This document shows, piece by piece, positions 36,331-48,299 of a DNA stretch of 64,000 nt. The notes below the pieces were generated by a model, which had not been told where the DNA came from, made no database searches, and was given only the letters and a program-made list of their open reading frames with translations. The stretch comes from Istiophorus platypterus (taxonomy: Eukaryota > Chordata > Actinopteri > Istiophoriformes > Istiophoridae), in the NCBI GenBank assembly GCA_016859345.1, contig CM029122.1:23444575-23508574 (forward strand), in the 5' to 3' direction. Position numbers and translations under genes: made by a program. Numbering within the stretch: position 1 is the stretch's first letter; each line of letters starts with the position of its first letter.

Positions 36331-37150
36331 CTGCAATAACACCGAATGACATAGCCTTCGCTTAAAGTGCACGACTGAAATATGAAGTACACTGACCAGA
36401 CCAAACAGCTTAAATAAATGCTTAAAAAGGCAGAAATATACAGTTTACCACTTACAAGTAAAATTTATCTGGACAGAATAGTAGACAAGATAATGATTTT
36501 CTCAATTTTAGTGCATGAAAACAAATGTTAAAGTGACACTGTGTAATTCTTGAAATTATTAGCTGAATCCATAAGCATTGAAACACACTGCTGATCAGTT
36601 CCATGCACTCAGAGGTTTTCCTGACTGGTAGCTTAAGGGGGCTACTGTTGGCTAATGTTGGCAAACTTCAGATGGATGTTGCTGTGAAACCACAACTGTG
36701 TCACTTGACTTGGCTTGTGCTACTGTAGTTTTAGCATTTACTATTATCCCATAATTATCAGTTGTGACCACAGTGGTCAACAAAAGTAGTCTCTTTTAAG
36801 TGTAAGTTAATCTAAATGACCAAAAGTCATTTCTTTCAATTTGTTGTTAATCCGCCTGCAGGTTTAATTTTGCCACAATATGCATTTGTGTTGGCAATTT
36901 TATCATTTTGGCTACAAGTGGAGTAGGTCTTAACTCAAAGCATTTGCTTTTGTTTTGGAAAAAACAATGAAAATCAAATCATAACATTCAACGTACCACA
37001 AGTCTGCAAAGTTTACCACGACAACAAGAGCAGTTTTAGAAAATATAAAACCGTGTAGTCTGAGAGGTTTTAAAGCCTAGATTAGCTTTGGACAGATGGA
37101 GAGTCTTCGTACATTCAGACTGAATCTAAAAGCTGAATATTTCATGTGTT
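36331..37150. other. ftcdnl1 presumed leader intron
   Basis: AT-rich sequence between the coding exon acceptor and the CpG-rich region. A candidate leader-exon donor on the minus strand is ctctgcag|gtgtca near 37350. No coding sequence was seen. Confidence 0.4.
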
Positions 37151-37870
37151 TAATGGTTTATAAAGTCGCCCGTTGTGGCCCATGGGTTCTCTGTCCTATC
37201 AGTGTTGTGTCAGTACTGTTAGCGGACGCGTTCAAAGTCCAACCTGGTGTAAACTAACTCACTACGTTCATCCGTGTCGTTGAACCCACAAATCTGTCCA
37301 GAAAGTACGACATACTTGCGTTTTACTGATTCTCTGTGAGAAGTGACACCTGCAGAGCGTCTGTGGCGTCGTGCCACGGCAGAAATGTGCTGTGATCACC
37401 TGGGGCCCGACTCCAGGTGACGGTCGCTGGCCCCTGGCCCCTGAGCGTCTACGACCATGTGCACAAGTAGAGTTTAGCTTGTGTCGCTAAAACTTAGGGC
37501 GTTCGTGGCAAGATGATTCACTCTATCCCAACCTACTGGAAACGTCTCTCCTTTTGTGCATAATTAAGTATTTTTCCGATTGTCTGTTTAGTTTTTGATC
37601 ATTATCTCTATTTCATTAAATCATTGCTTTTTCATGTATGTATGTATATGTGAGTGGGACTTTATGGATAATTATTTCATCGATGTGTTGTGCTGTTTTG
37701 CACGTTATTTATATATCGTCTTTATTCATTGATGCATACCTTTCTGTATCAATTTGTTTTGTTTTGTTTCATCGTTTCTTTGCTTTTTTCTCCACACCTC
37801 TTTGTCTTTAGCCGTGGACCGTCGTTCGTCTTCACCCACCGATCTGGTGTCGTCGTCGGACTAGTCGAAA

Positions 37871-37878
37871 ACGGAAGT
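37871..37878 (+). promoter_or_regulatory. ETS-like site
   Basis: The sequence acggaagt lies in the CpG-rich promoter, 40 bases from the CRE. It is a short motif, so its function is inferred from position. Confidence 0.45.
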
Positions 37879-37917
37879 ACACGGGAGGACACTATCCCCG
37901 CGCTCGACCCTCTCTGA

Positions 37918-37925
37918 TGACGTCA
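37918..37925. promoter_or_regulatory. consensus CRE (CREB/ATF site)
   Basis: A perfect palindrome, tgacgtca, in the CpG-rich stretch about 390 bases upstream of the C2orf69 ATG. Unmethylated CRE palindromes are common in housekeeping promoters. Confidence 0.6.
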
Positions 37926-38054
37926 CAACAGGCAGACGCTGACGTGCTAATGTTTACTTCGGCCGCAGCTGCGGTGGTGTGTGTGCGTGTCTCGGGTAAA
38001 CAGCGCCTCTCTGCGGACAAAACACCCTGAACCTGTCAGAATGGATTAATTGGC

Positions 38055-38305
38055 GTAAGTTTCAACTAAAACTGCTACAGTACGAGGCGGACAGCGGGTA
38101 AAGGACGGCGTGCTATGCTAAATATTCCGCTAATAGCGACATAATAAGACGCCCGGGCCTAGTTTCGACGTTAGCTGCCGATAATGTGATGCTGTGTTGC
38201 TAGCAAAGACAGCTATCGGTAGTCGAGCAGCTAGCTGGCAGCAGCAGCAGCAGCATGGAGTGACTGCGCTGAGAAAGAAAACGCCAAATCATTTTCTTAT
38301 TTTAG
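38055..38305 (+). other. candidate 251 bp leader intron of C2orf69
   Basis: The donor ggc|gtaagt at 38055 and the acceptor ttttcttattttag ending at 38305 both fit consensus well. Removal would place the ATG 5 bases into the next exon and delete ATGs at 38115, 38184, 38189 and 38255. This is inferred without transcript evidence. Confidence 0.5.
38238..38254 (+). repeat. short CAG/GCA trinucleotide run
   Basis: About five gca units in the 5' leader region of C2orf69. Confidence 0.85.
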
Positions 38306-38310
38306 AGTCC

Positions 38311-38610
38311 ATGCTATCTGCCCGAAGGGTTGCGGGGGGTTTCACTCTAATAACGGTGGCCATAGCAATGACGTCTGTAGCAGCGACCACATCCTCCGGG
38401 TCCCGGGGGCTGCGTGCAACCGCCAACAGGGATGAGTGCGCCGGGAGCCCGCGGCAGAGGCTGCAGAGGCTGCCCGCGGTTCCCGGTTACGTCCCGAGCC
38501 GAGTCAACGACCTGCTGCTCCTGCGGCCCGACACAGACAGTCAGATCAGTTCAGAGCCGAAGGAGGAGCGCAGTAACAGGCATGTTGTGTTTTTCCACGG
38601 CGATATTCAG
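38311..38610 (+). CDS. c2orf69: C2orf69 coding exon 1
   Basis: Exactly 100 codons, ending HVVFFHGDIQ at CAG|gtgagt. The N-terminal half is Ala/Arg/Ser-rich with a hydrophobic run, and conservation begins around LLLLRPD. The ATG is only 5 bases after a strong acceptor (cattttcttattttag at 38290-38305), which suggests this exon begins at 38306. Confidence 0.9.
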
Positions 38611-41600
38611 GTGAGTGGGACGAGGGATGCGAACACAGCTGATATGGGAGGGGTCTCAAATGGTCCAGGGGGTCCACAGAAAGATGATGACCGGACAAAC
38701 TCTATGGTTTTAAATACCTTCAAGTAATTACCAGTGATATCTCTGTTCACTGATATACATAGTAAACCCGAGAACAGTGTCAGTGTTATTTCTGCACAGT
38801 TCTATGTATATTTTATGGTTAAGTGGGAAAGCTGATGGCACTAAGTTCTTTACGGTCCATTCATCCCCTAGCACCCTTTAGCCAGCCAGATTTTTAAAGG
38901 TTGAGGTTGTGGGAATGTGTTGCTCATACACACTAAACTTTGCAGTGAGCCTTTAACCAAACTTTATAAAGCCAACAGACCAATTTACAGAAAACGTATG
39001 AAATTGCTTAAATTTTGTATATTGCACTTAGGTTTCCTATGTTTCCGAGATGGTGCTGGTGGTATAAAAGTGATTTAATGGCCTATACAATTTGTGTCAC
39101 TATATTACTTTAATGTGCATCCATGGGATTCACTTATATGACCAATAAATGCCATATGACATGTACAAGGCGATTTTAATGTATTTTGCAGATGTAAAAT
39201 GTTTTTATAGTTTTGAAATATTAGCCATTACACTTTTAGTCAGGAACATTTTTAATCCATGCTTACTTCTTTCTATTGGTAAACTAAAGAAAGGAAACTT
39301 CAAAAATAACAAACTATTATGTCTTTGATTTGATAAAGACAATATTTGGTGCTGGTATATTCAATGTATTGCACTACTGACACCAATAGAATATTAAGCC
39401 ATGTGTTGCTGTTTCCCAACACTCCAGACTGTAAACTGAGTATTTTGAGAAATGCTAAATTTAATACAATATTTTTCTTTGCCTTCCTTTGTTGGAAAGC
39501 ATGCATTTTTATTTAGGTGGGAAAAGTAGTAAATAACCACTGCAAAATTTTTCTGTATTGTGTACTATATTAATAGAATCTGACTCCATAAAAACACAAC
39601 ATCTGATTAAACATCCTAAGAATTCAGTATTTTGAAGCTTGATAGTTTTGTAATTGAAGTCAGCATAGCCAGTCTTTGTATCTGCTATAGCTACATAGTG
39701 GAAAAAATCGCAGAATGTGTTTGAAAAACAATGAAACTGTAAAATGCGGAAGCTTCAAAATGAACATATTCAGTCCTCGAGCCTTCATTGGTGTTGGGCC
39801 CATGAGGGCAGAGGAAGTTGATGGCTTCATGTATGTGAGGAAACTGCAGAGTTGATCAGCACTGAAGAGGAGTGTTTCTGAACATGTGTGCAATTCTGAG
39901 TAAACTAATTTAAGGATAGACATGGTAGTGTATATGCCAAACCTCTAATTGCTGCAGCTGTCAGATTATACAGAGCTGTCGGTAGTGGGTTGAAGAGGCA
40001 CTTACTAATCAAGTGTAAAAATATAGGGCAGTGAAAGAAGATTAAAAATCCCAAATTTGTTTTGCTTCTCTAATTTCTTTCAAGAATTTAATTCCTGCCC
40101 TAATTTATTATGGGTTTTTGAGTGCCCAGTCCATCTCTTCATTATCCTCATCTACAATTCAATAGGCAACTTTGTAAGTAAGTGTTAATATTCCCGCAGT
40201 GTACTGGTATTTCCCAGTTAATGTTTGCATGCAGGATGCTTGCAGTGATGTTTCCATATAAATAAATTTAGGTTACTGTGTTCAGGACCAAACACTGACA
40301 GACTAAAGAATTAACATAATCTGCAAATATCTTTGACTTTTAGGGTATGTTCATGGAGGAATTTGTATTTTTTGTGTTTGTTTATTTGTATCATTTCTTT
40401 CAATTTTAGTTGTTTAAAGGCCTGATAATATGACCGATTGAGCAAGATAATGTATGCTACAGCTGTGTAAGATGTGTACTAAAATGCTAATTTTAGACAA
40501 ACTGGGGGACTAGGGGCCTGTATATTCTTGGGCACAAATGCAAAGTGATAATGGCTATATATCCTATGCTTTGTTATTCAAAAATGTGCAGGTAAAACAT
40601 ATATATGGCATCTCTAAACAAACTTTTTTTGTGTTGTTTGTGCAGAACTTCCAGGAGGAGATGGCTCTGCAGCCTGAAGGAGCCCAGTGGCTCTCCTGGA
40701 GTCTGGAGCAGGTGGCCTTCACCCTGGGCCGGCGTTTCCCTGACCGCTATGTCTGGGTGGTCAGAGCCTCGCGCATGTATCTCCACAAGTTCAGCTGCTA
40801 CCACAACTTTGTGGAGAGCAACATGTTTGGGGCACCGGAGCACTTGCCATACTCATCAGACTTTGGAGCATTTCGCCATCTCAGGTTTTTGGCCATCCTT
40901 TCTGCTTTGATCAGTTTATGTAATCGGCTCTGATATTTGCACTTACACATTATTGGTTTAGTCAGTTGTTTTGCACTTTTTCCAGTTAAGACACATTGGC
41001 TTATAAACAATTAGAAAGATAAAGGAAAAAACTCAGAGGTAGTGAGACCCAAACAAGCCCTCTGAGCACCGTTGGAATTCACTGTCATGGTCTGATTTTT
41101 GCATGTTTTTCTTTGATTAGTTTTAGAACAACCAGTAGGTACATTATCAAATACTATATTCAAAGTGCAATAATTAATGTGCACGAGAGGTTCAATATGT
41201 ACTGAATATAATGCTTTATTTTGATTACATACATCATATGAAACCATTTATTAAGTAGCCATTTACTCTAATTTTAAAAGGAAAAGTTTAACAGTTTGGG
41301 AAGTACACTGAAATGCTTTCTTGCATGACATGATGGATCCCACTCTTGTACCTGTCCTGTTAAATATGAAGTTGGAGCCAGCAGTCAGTTAGGTTAACTT
41401 TGCACAAAGACTGGAAACAAGGGGGGGCATTTTTTAGGGGAGGAAAATAACAATGAATAAAAAAAACTATAAGTAATAAAATGAATTAGTGAAAAAGATT
41501 ATTCATTAAATGCCATCTTTTGATAACGGCGGTTTAATGCCTCCACGCCGGAGTCGGTCATGACCATTATGTTGTTGGGTAGTCTGTCTGTCTGTCCCTT

Positions 41601-42801
41601 CCCATTCTTATGAATGAAATATTTCAGAAATGCCCATTTTCTTCAGATTTGACACAAACACATTATTGGATTTAAGGTTGAACTGATTAGAATTTAGTTG
41701 TCAAGGGTCACAGGTCCAGGTCACTTTGACCTCACAAAACACCATACCTAAAGAATTCATAAGCTAATTATGAGAAAATTTCACACAAATTTCTAAGAGG
41801 ATAAAATGATGACCTTTTATATCCAAAAGGTTAAAGGTCAGTTCCACTGTGACATCATTTTCTGGCCTTTATTCAACACCATAACTCAGGAACAGAGGGA
41901 GAGATAGGGACCATATTTCCTGCAACTTGACTGGTTGTCGGAGGCATACAACCACGAGGTGATAATTATAGTTTAAAGTGGTTATGTACAGATATCAGAC
42001 GGTGCTAAAAAGGGTTTATTATTGAGGGTTGATACCCAGGTGCATCAATTGTAAATGTTTGAGCATTATCTTGGATCTATGCCAAGTTCTCAAAAATACG
42101 ACATATTACTCAGAAAAGCTGTACTGGCAAAGATAAGTGTTCACAAAGGGGCTGAGAGACATTCAGTCAAAGGTGAGCCCTGAAAAATTTCTATCAACTT
42201 TGACCGTGTCAGCACATCCTCCTGAGCTTCATTAAATTAGGATTTACTGCAAGTTGTTTTTATTGCAGATTGTAACAGTTGTACTGTACTTGCACCGAGT
42301 CTGAACAGCATTTCTGCTTCCAGGGCCCTGCTGAGCCATGGCATGGAGCGAGCCAACCTACCAAATGCCCTCCAGCCACAAGGAGGCGCTGATAGCATCC
42401 CCTCAGGATTTGCACTGACACTGGTGGGCTTCAGCAAAGGCTGCGTGGTGCTGAATCAGATGGTGTATGAGCTGGGTGGGGCCCGCGCTGACCCGCAGAT
42501 GTCTCCTTTCATTAAATGCATCTCCGCCATGTACTGGCTGGATGGCGGACACCCGGGGGGCAGTGAGACCTGGGTGACGGACAAGCAGGTACTGAAGGAG
42601 CTTGCTACCAGCGGGGTCTCAATTCACGCCCACGTGACCCCTTATGAGGTGTGTGATCCGATGCGGGCCTGGGTGGGTCGTGAGCATGGACACTTCATCA
42701 AAACTCTAGAGGAGTTTGGAGCCTGTCCAAGTAAGAAGCTGCACTTTGACGATGAGCCCCCCTCCATCGAGAACCACTTCAGGGTCATCCAGGAGTTTTG
42801 A
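38311..42801 (+). CDS. c2orf69: C2orf69 orthologue, mitochondrial serine-hydrolase-like protein
   Basis: Three coding exons (38311-38610, 40646-40884, 42324-42801) join to 338 residues. Family blocks are HVVFFHGDIQ, RFPDRYVWVV, LHKFSCYHNFV, SNMFGAPEH, LVGFSKGCVVLNQ, MYWLDGGHPGGS, THVTPY-like HAHVTPYEV, GREHGHF and SIENHFRV. The GFSKG motif (Ser217) is a GxSxG nucleophile elbow. The human protein is mitochondrial, and its loss causes a severe multisystem autoinflammatory and neurological disorder. Residues 9-24 are hydrophobic with Arg nearby, fitting a targeting sequence. Human C2orf69 has 385 residues as I recall; the shortfall is mostly between SDFGAFRHL and SGFALTLVG. The first in-frame ATG was chosen as start. 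The gene is head-to-head with ftcdnl1. Confidence 0.96.
38611..40645. other. C2orf69 intron 1
   Basis: A 2.0 kb AT-rich intron with no second gene or recognised element. Confidence 0.7.
40646..40884 (+). CDS. c2orf69: C2orf69 coding exon 2
   Basis: A 239 nt exon with acceptor gttgtttgtgcag, running from NFQEEMALQPEGAQWLSWSL to DFGAFRHL. The donor CTCAG|gttttt is weak beyond the GT. Joining to exon 3 gives HLRALLSHG. Confidence 0.93.
41281..41435 (+). repeat. teleost interspersed repeat, family A (partial)
   Basis: Contains aacagtttgggaagtacact, tatgaagttggagccagcag and ttaggttaactttgcacaaa followed by gactggaaacaa. It is related to the copy at 1953-2235. Confidence 0.65.
41517..41975 (+). 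repeat. teleost interspersed repeat, family D
   Basis: Contains taatgcctccacgccggagt, the run tctgtctgtctgtccc, ggtcactttgacctcacaaa and ataactcaggaacagaggga, and ends near gcatacaaccacgagg. I recall this as a widespread percomorph repeat of unclear class. It contains several tgacctca-like half sites. Confidence 0.65.
42324..42801 (+). CDS. c2orf69: C2orf69 coding exon 3
   Basis: The acceptor is catttctgcttccag and the TGA is at 42799-42801. It carries the GFSKG elbow, WLDGGHPGGSETWV and the conserved SIENHFRV near the C-terminus. Confidence 0.96.
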
Positions 42802-43910
42802 GTTTGGTTCAGAGTGGCTGTGAGCAATTCAGACACCACACACGTCAGAAACCTGAGTTGATTATTTGAGCATCACTGAGCGCTTTAGATTACCTATTTG
42901 AATACAATTTTTGTGTCTTATTTGCTCTACTTACCTCAATTTTTGGCAATTTAAGGGCTCAGACTATAGAGCATGTGACAGAAGCTGATGTGTTTTACTT
43001 TGTATTTCCTTTCTACTGCTAAATGCACTTAATCTGAGGTGGAATGATCATGGAGCCTAACCCCTTCTCCCCTATGGCCCAGAGTAGAAATATACAGGTG
43101 TGAAAAAACAGATCTCGAATAATTTTAACATCAATTGTCTTCCTCCTTTATTGTTTCTCTTTAGACCAAATGTGAGATGTACATTTGATTTTGGCTCAAA
43201 ATTTGCATTGCTGTAGAGCGGTTGTTTTAGAAACATGATTGATTCATGTAGTTCAGTCTGACTCTGCTTATGAGGGAATTTCCAAAATTTAAGGTGTATG
43301 TGTTGCCATGATTTTACACTTAATTTAATGTATGTTCAGCTGAGGCAGAGCAGCTTATTGCATTCTCTTTATACCTGCATTTTGGTTGAGCTACTTGTAG
43401 ACACGTGAATGTCTGAATGTCTGGACTTGACTCTGCAGTGTCAGGTTCAGACTTCATCAGTTGGTCTCTCAGTGGTGATTATTGATTGTATTTTAACTGT
43501 GGCCAGTTAATTAAGCTAAGTCCTTGGTCAGAAAGTTAAAAATGGTTCTGTTGGATTTTCCACCAATAAGTTGTCGGACCCTTTCTTTTTAAATGCCAGA
43601 TAGCTGCACTCTAAGAAAACAAGGGAAAAGCAAAACTGCTTTATTTTGATAGCATCCTTTCTTTTTTAAACCTTAGCCAGCATATTGCTGCCCTCATGAC
43701 AAAAACATAAACCACAGTGAACTAACGTTATATAAGAGCTTATATCAGCTGATTTCATGATAAAACTTTCCTTACACATCTTTACACATCTTTTTCTAAA
43801 TATTAAGTGATAATGTTAAATTGCTTTTGTTTTGATTGGATCTTTTCCTCACAACACCTTTTACTATTTTATTTCACAATATACCAAATTTCCAAATAAA
43901 TAAAAGTTAT
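42802..43910 (+). other. C2orf69 presumed 3' UTR
   Basis: No coding sequence. It runs from the stop to overlapping AATAAA signals at 43895-43904, giving a 3' UTR of about 1.1 kb. Confidence 0.6.
43895..43904 (+). terminator. overlapping poly(A) signals for C2orf69
   Basis: The sequence aataaataaa contains two overlapping canonical hexamers about 1.1 kb after the stop codon. Confidence 0.5.
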
Positions 43911-44042
43911 AGCCAGAAAAAAATGATGTTTACAATGTGAAGTTTTTTTGTTAAAATGAAAAAAGTTGGTGAATTGTATAACAAAAAGGTACATCTTAAT
44001 TTTCTTTTTGAAATACTCTTTCCTCATAGTTGGAAAAAAGTG

Positions 44043-44101
<59 letters not shown>

Positions 44102-44935
44102 TACATATACACACTATAATGTTTTTATCTGACTGCAGCAATCTGCACTGCACCATGTAAAAATACACATACATGCACTAGTTGTCTCAGTTGTCTGGTA
44201 AAATCAAGTGGCTTGTTCAGATTAGACTGCTGATGACCTGCCAGTGTTGGCAGCATGTGTATTAATCTGTATCTTGTGTTCTGGTCTGTATGATCTCTGT
44301 ATAGGCTTAAATAGCAACTTTGCACTATTGCTGGTGGCTGCAACTCATTTAGCTGAATGTAACTTCAGAGCATTCCATTCTGTTTACTACTCGCTGTGTG
44401 TTGCACTATGTAAAATCCCTCTGAGTGTATAAGCAGGGCAGATATTAGACTTAAAAAAGTAATTTAGCTAGTGCACAACCAAGATAACATAGTGTTTGAA
44501 ATCATCTGCTTGCTAATAGGTACACAAATTAACACAATGCCACTTTTTCCTGTCAACAGTAAACCAGTGATGGAGAGTATGCAACAGTTAGTGGAGTACA
44601 CCTTGTTTCTGCTCCCTTGAATCAGCAGGTGGCAGCAGTGTGGAGAAAGTAAAAATAATCAAAATCTGAGAAAAGCAGAAAACCTGTTTCTTCACTAAAC
44701 TTGCTCAACAAAAGACATCAAATGCTCCATCAGATATTTTCTACAGTCTTTAATGAGCTTTTTCCAGTTTGCTTTGTGATGCCTACATATTAGCCTGCAG
44801 TTGATCTGAGTACAATGCATATTATGTCTTTTTTTTTTTTTTTTTAGTCATTTCAAATGCAATCAGAATGCTCATACATTTAAAAAAATATATAAAAGGC
44901 AAAATAAACATACAACCCTTAAACATTTATTTGCT
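43911..44935. other. convergent intergenic gap, C2orf69 / stk17b
   Basis: About 1 kb between the predicted 3' ends, with a TA/CA microsatellite at 44044-44100 and a T run at 44829-44845. No gene was seen. Confidence 0.5.
44044..44100 (+). repeat. compound TA/CA microsatellite
   Basis: About 25 ta units followed by a short ca run. Confidence 0.98.
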
Positions 44936-44941
44936 TGTGCT
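44936..44941 (-). terminator. candidate poly(A) signal for stk17b
   Basis: AATAAA on the minus strand about 3.1 kb after the stk17b stop. Other hexamers cannot be excluded. Confidence 0.3.
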
Positions 44942-45040
44942 TGTGGCTGGTTTGACTTTAATCTACAGGGACCTTCAGTCAAAGAAAAGAGAGTTTATGG
45001 TGGCACCTCTTGAGGATAATGGCCCAACTGCCACACGAGT

Positions 45041-45088
<48 letters not shown>

Positions 45089-48061
45089 CCCTGTTGCTGA
45101 AAATTACACATTACAACAGCTGTACAAAATAACAAAGTCAACACCACAGCACGTCACGTTCAAGTGACAGAGAAACAAGGCCAGCAAACATGAGCCACTC
45201 TGACCCATTCAAGCATCTCGTCATCCTGCAAAGTGAGATCCCTGACATCACTGTACTGCAAAACAAGTCCATCTTCTCAGGAGATTCATAACTTGTCAAG
45301 TCTTATATCTTGTTATAACAGATCCTGCTGCAACAGGAAACTTCACTTGTACAACCGAGTTTGAAGATGTAGACCAAAAAGCTTCCTTTATCAAGGCACC
45401 TCATTTCAGCCTGAACCAAGATTATCTGAAGACACTGTCACCCGCTTGGAGAGGTATTAGAAACAGCAATGTAACCAGACTTTGAGAAGCTTTATCTCAA
45501 GAAGAAGTAAGATTTCAGCTTATTTCTTTATACAGTAGTTTAAGAGACAATGTTGGCATCTCAGCTTTCTACAGCCTAACAGTATCACACTGACATATCT
45601 GTCAGCTGTTTGGAGAAAAATCTTACAAGATTAAGTAAAACCTGCTAACTGAGGTAAAATCTCTTATTGAGATGAAAATCTTTTACAGTGTGGTGTTGCA
45701 GTTTCAAAGGATGACAGCATACAGATGAGAGCATGGCCGTGGCTGGAGACGCACATCTCCCACACAAAGGCCATTGTGTCAGCTGGTGACAACAACAAAC
45801 AAATACAATGTGTTATTCAGTTTGGCACCTCGCAAAAAGGAATGTTTCACTGGAGCTTAAGAGCAGTCAGAGTTGCCAGCGCTTCACTTTGAGAGGTTAG
45901 GGTTTTTTTTCCCCAAGTCTTACTTGAACAAACAAAAATCCTGGCAAATCCTGTGAATCAATAGCATTACATGACCTGACATGAACTCATTTGGTGAACA
46001 CTTTTAACATAGGCAACTCACAAGTGAGCACCGTATTTCATATTATACAGTGTTTCTGTAATGCCTCTTGTTGAGAAACATCCATCTCTTTCTCAAACCT
46101 TATAGTGAAATCATCATTCCCTTTTATCTTCACCCAAAAATCCTTTCACACCTACATATCTATCAACAGTCAACATCAGAACATAAAAGAACAGTTTTAC
46201 AATTTGGGAAATACACTTGTTTCCCATTTGTTGAACTACTCCTTTCCTTTAAATGCTTCTTCCAAGACTCACACATATCACAGTAATTATCTTTAATCAC
46301 CTCTTCTGACTAAAACCATCTGACTCATCTGTCCATTTTCACATTTTACTTGACTTCCCAGTACCACCTAAAAACTAGACCTTGCTTACATCTTCCCAAT
46401 TGACTGCCGTTAAACAGTTATTATTCATTACACTGCAATCACAACAGCATCGTCTCTTAAATAACATCTTAATCAAATCACCCGTCTCCCATCATTATCT
46501 TCCTTACAGCACATGTGAGCACATTATTTACATAAAAATTTTAAAGTATACGTCCAGCACATAAATAATAATAGGCCTATGAGAATAATATTAAGAATAC
46601 AAAACAAAGCGAGCAGAGAGGGAGCAGCATGCCCTGAGGTGAAAACAACAGAAATAGTTTGCTGCAGGCACCCTGACCCAGGAGGACAAGAGTAGCTTTT
46701 AATAATAAGACCAGGAACACAGACTCAATGGCTTTGGTGAGAGACTGAAAGACACAATGAACCTCTCAAGGACTCACAAACATACAAACTTTCATAAATA
46801 GCTCCTGGTTTGCTTATAAGTTCAAATGTGTACTTGTGAATTAAGTGCTAACGTCATCTTTCTCTCCTGCATGGCTAATAAATGGGGAACTCGGAGCTCG
46901 GAGAGGAAATGATTTGAGTAAGCGTGGGTGTGGTGTGTGAATGACTGTATGAGACATTAGTTTTTGTGAGCCATTACAGCTTTAAGTTTCTACCTTACTA
47001 AGGAGGGATAAACAAGAATTCCATGAGTACCATGTTTTGTTGCTCTTTTAAACCTTCTTGTCAAAGCAGTTTCTTGTAGAAGAATTTTATAATAACCAGA
47101 ATATAAGATTAACTCTAAATATGGAGGCCTCTCAATTGTATGGAAGGGGATTTCACTAAAGTTCAAGTTATTAAAATGAGTTTTATCCAGAGCCCTGAGC
47201 TAAATTTAAACCCTCAATCTATGGCAGACATGGAGAAAATGAAAGTTTGACAAGTGGGACAAGATAAACATATGAGGAATGTAATATGTTTGGGTGTAAA
47301 CCTGTCATTCTGCTGTTTTTTTGTGGAAGTGCAGCTCAGACATGAAATACAGCAATGTTGCAGGCAGTAAGAGATGGAGCTAAGACATGGACAGCAGCCA
47401 GTCACAGAGCACATAAGCCAGGTTACATTATTCAAAACCTGGTTTTCCGCAGTGTTGCTGTCCAGCTTTCCACAGTTCTCTTCAACATGCAAATAAGGAC
47501 ATTACCACACTTCCTTACTGCAGAGGGGCTTATCTCGATATCACACATTTCTGCCAAAGCACAAGTGCAACTAATAGTAACTGGCGCTGGTGACAAGAAC
47601 ACTTCACTTCCCACCTTAAGGCAGAGTGCTTGAAAAAAGATTCAAAATATACAAGAAAAGTATTGCATAGATTTAGAAATACAACACACTAACCTGCATC
47701 AATACAAGGACTTATCAACACTCAACACAGAGAGGATTTATGCAGCCCATGAAAACACAAAGATTTGAACGATGAAAAGAATTAAATACTTAAGGTTAAA
47801 GAAACTGCATTAATGGAGACATGCACATTTTCACACTTCTTAACAGCAACAGATCAGTGTTAGATCTCATAATTTAGCTGGTTATCTTTGGTTTGAGTGG
47901 TTGATCTTGGAATTTTGCTAATTAATGGAATATAAACACAACATGAGTATTCGAGTGGAGGCAGGGGATAGCTGGTTTTGTGAAGGCTTAAAAGAATTTA
48001 AAAGCTCAGAGGAAGTGGGCACCCCAGCCACCAATTCCACCCCTTTTTCATTTTTACTTTT
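44942..48061 (-). other. stk17b presumed long 3' UTR
   Basis: No exon or separate gene was recognised here. It contains a CA microsatellite at 45043-45085. A long 3' UTR is an inference from the absence of other genes and the distal poly(A) hexamer; part may be intergenic. Confidence 0.4.
45043..45085 (+). repeat. CA dinucleotide microsatellite
   Basis: About 21 uninterrupted ac units. Confidence 0.98.
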
Positions 48062-48299
48062 TCAAAAGTCACCATCTCCCAGGGTAGATGTTTCCTCATC
48101 AAAGCGAAACTTTTTTGCGTGAGAGTGTGGGGACTCCAGGAAGTTCTCCTTGTCTTCGGGGTCTTCGGGTGGGGCTGCCCACTTGGTGCCACAGCTCCTT
48201 TCGCGGACTGAGCGGGTTGTAGTGGGGTCGGGGCTCAGACAGAGCTGTTGCTGATACAGCCATGGGTGGTTCATACAATCTACAGCACTGAGCCGGTCC
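48062..48299 (-). CDS. stk17b: stk17b exon 7
   Basis: The last coding exon, with acceptor tgctttgaccacag. It encodes DRLSAVDCMNHPWL, ending the kinase domain, then a Pro/Ser-rich tail with DPEDKEN and KKFRFDE before the TGA. The RKR/KKFRF-type basic end resembles the nuclear-localisation region of STK17B. Confidence 0.96.

Larger units (their letters stand above)
37150..38620. promoter_or_regulatory. CpG-rich bidirectional promoter region, ftcdnl1 / C2orf69
   Basis: CpG density is much higher than in the flanking AT-rich DNA. The two genes diverge from here. Recognisable sites include an ETS-like acggaagt at 37871-37878 and a full palindromic CRE, tgacgtca, at 37918-37925. No TATA box was assigned to either gene. 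An AT-rich spacer at about 37550-37750 may separate two core promoters. Confidence 0.7.
40885..42323. other. C2orf69 intron 2, half filled by repeats
   Basis: A 1.4 kb intron holding repeat family A (41281-41435) and family D (41517-41975). As I recall, the human gene has no intron at this place. Confidence 0.65.

Noticed and set aside
38194..38310. N-terminal extension of C2orf69 upstream of the ATG at 38311
   Set aside because: The frame is open, but its first codon is GTG and there is no in-frame ATG. A strong acceptor at 38305 suggests this stretch is intronic.
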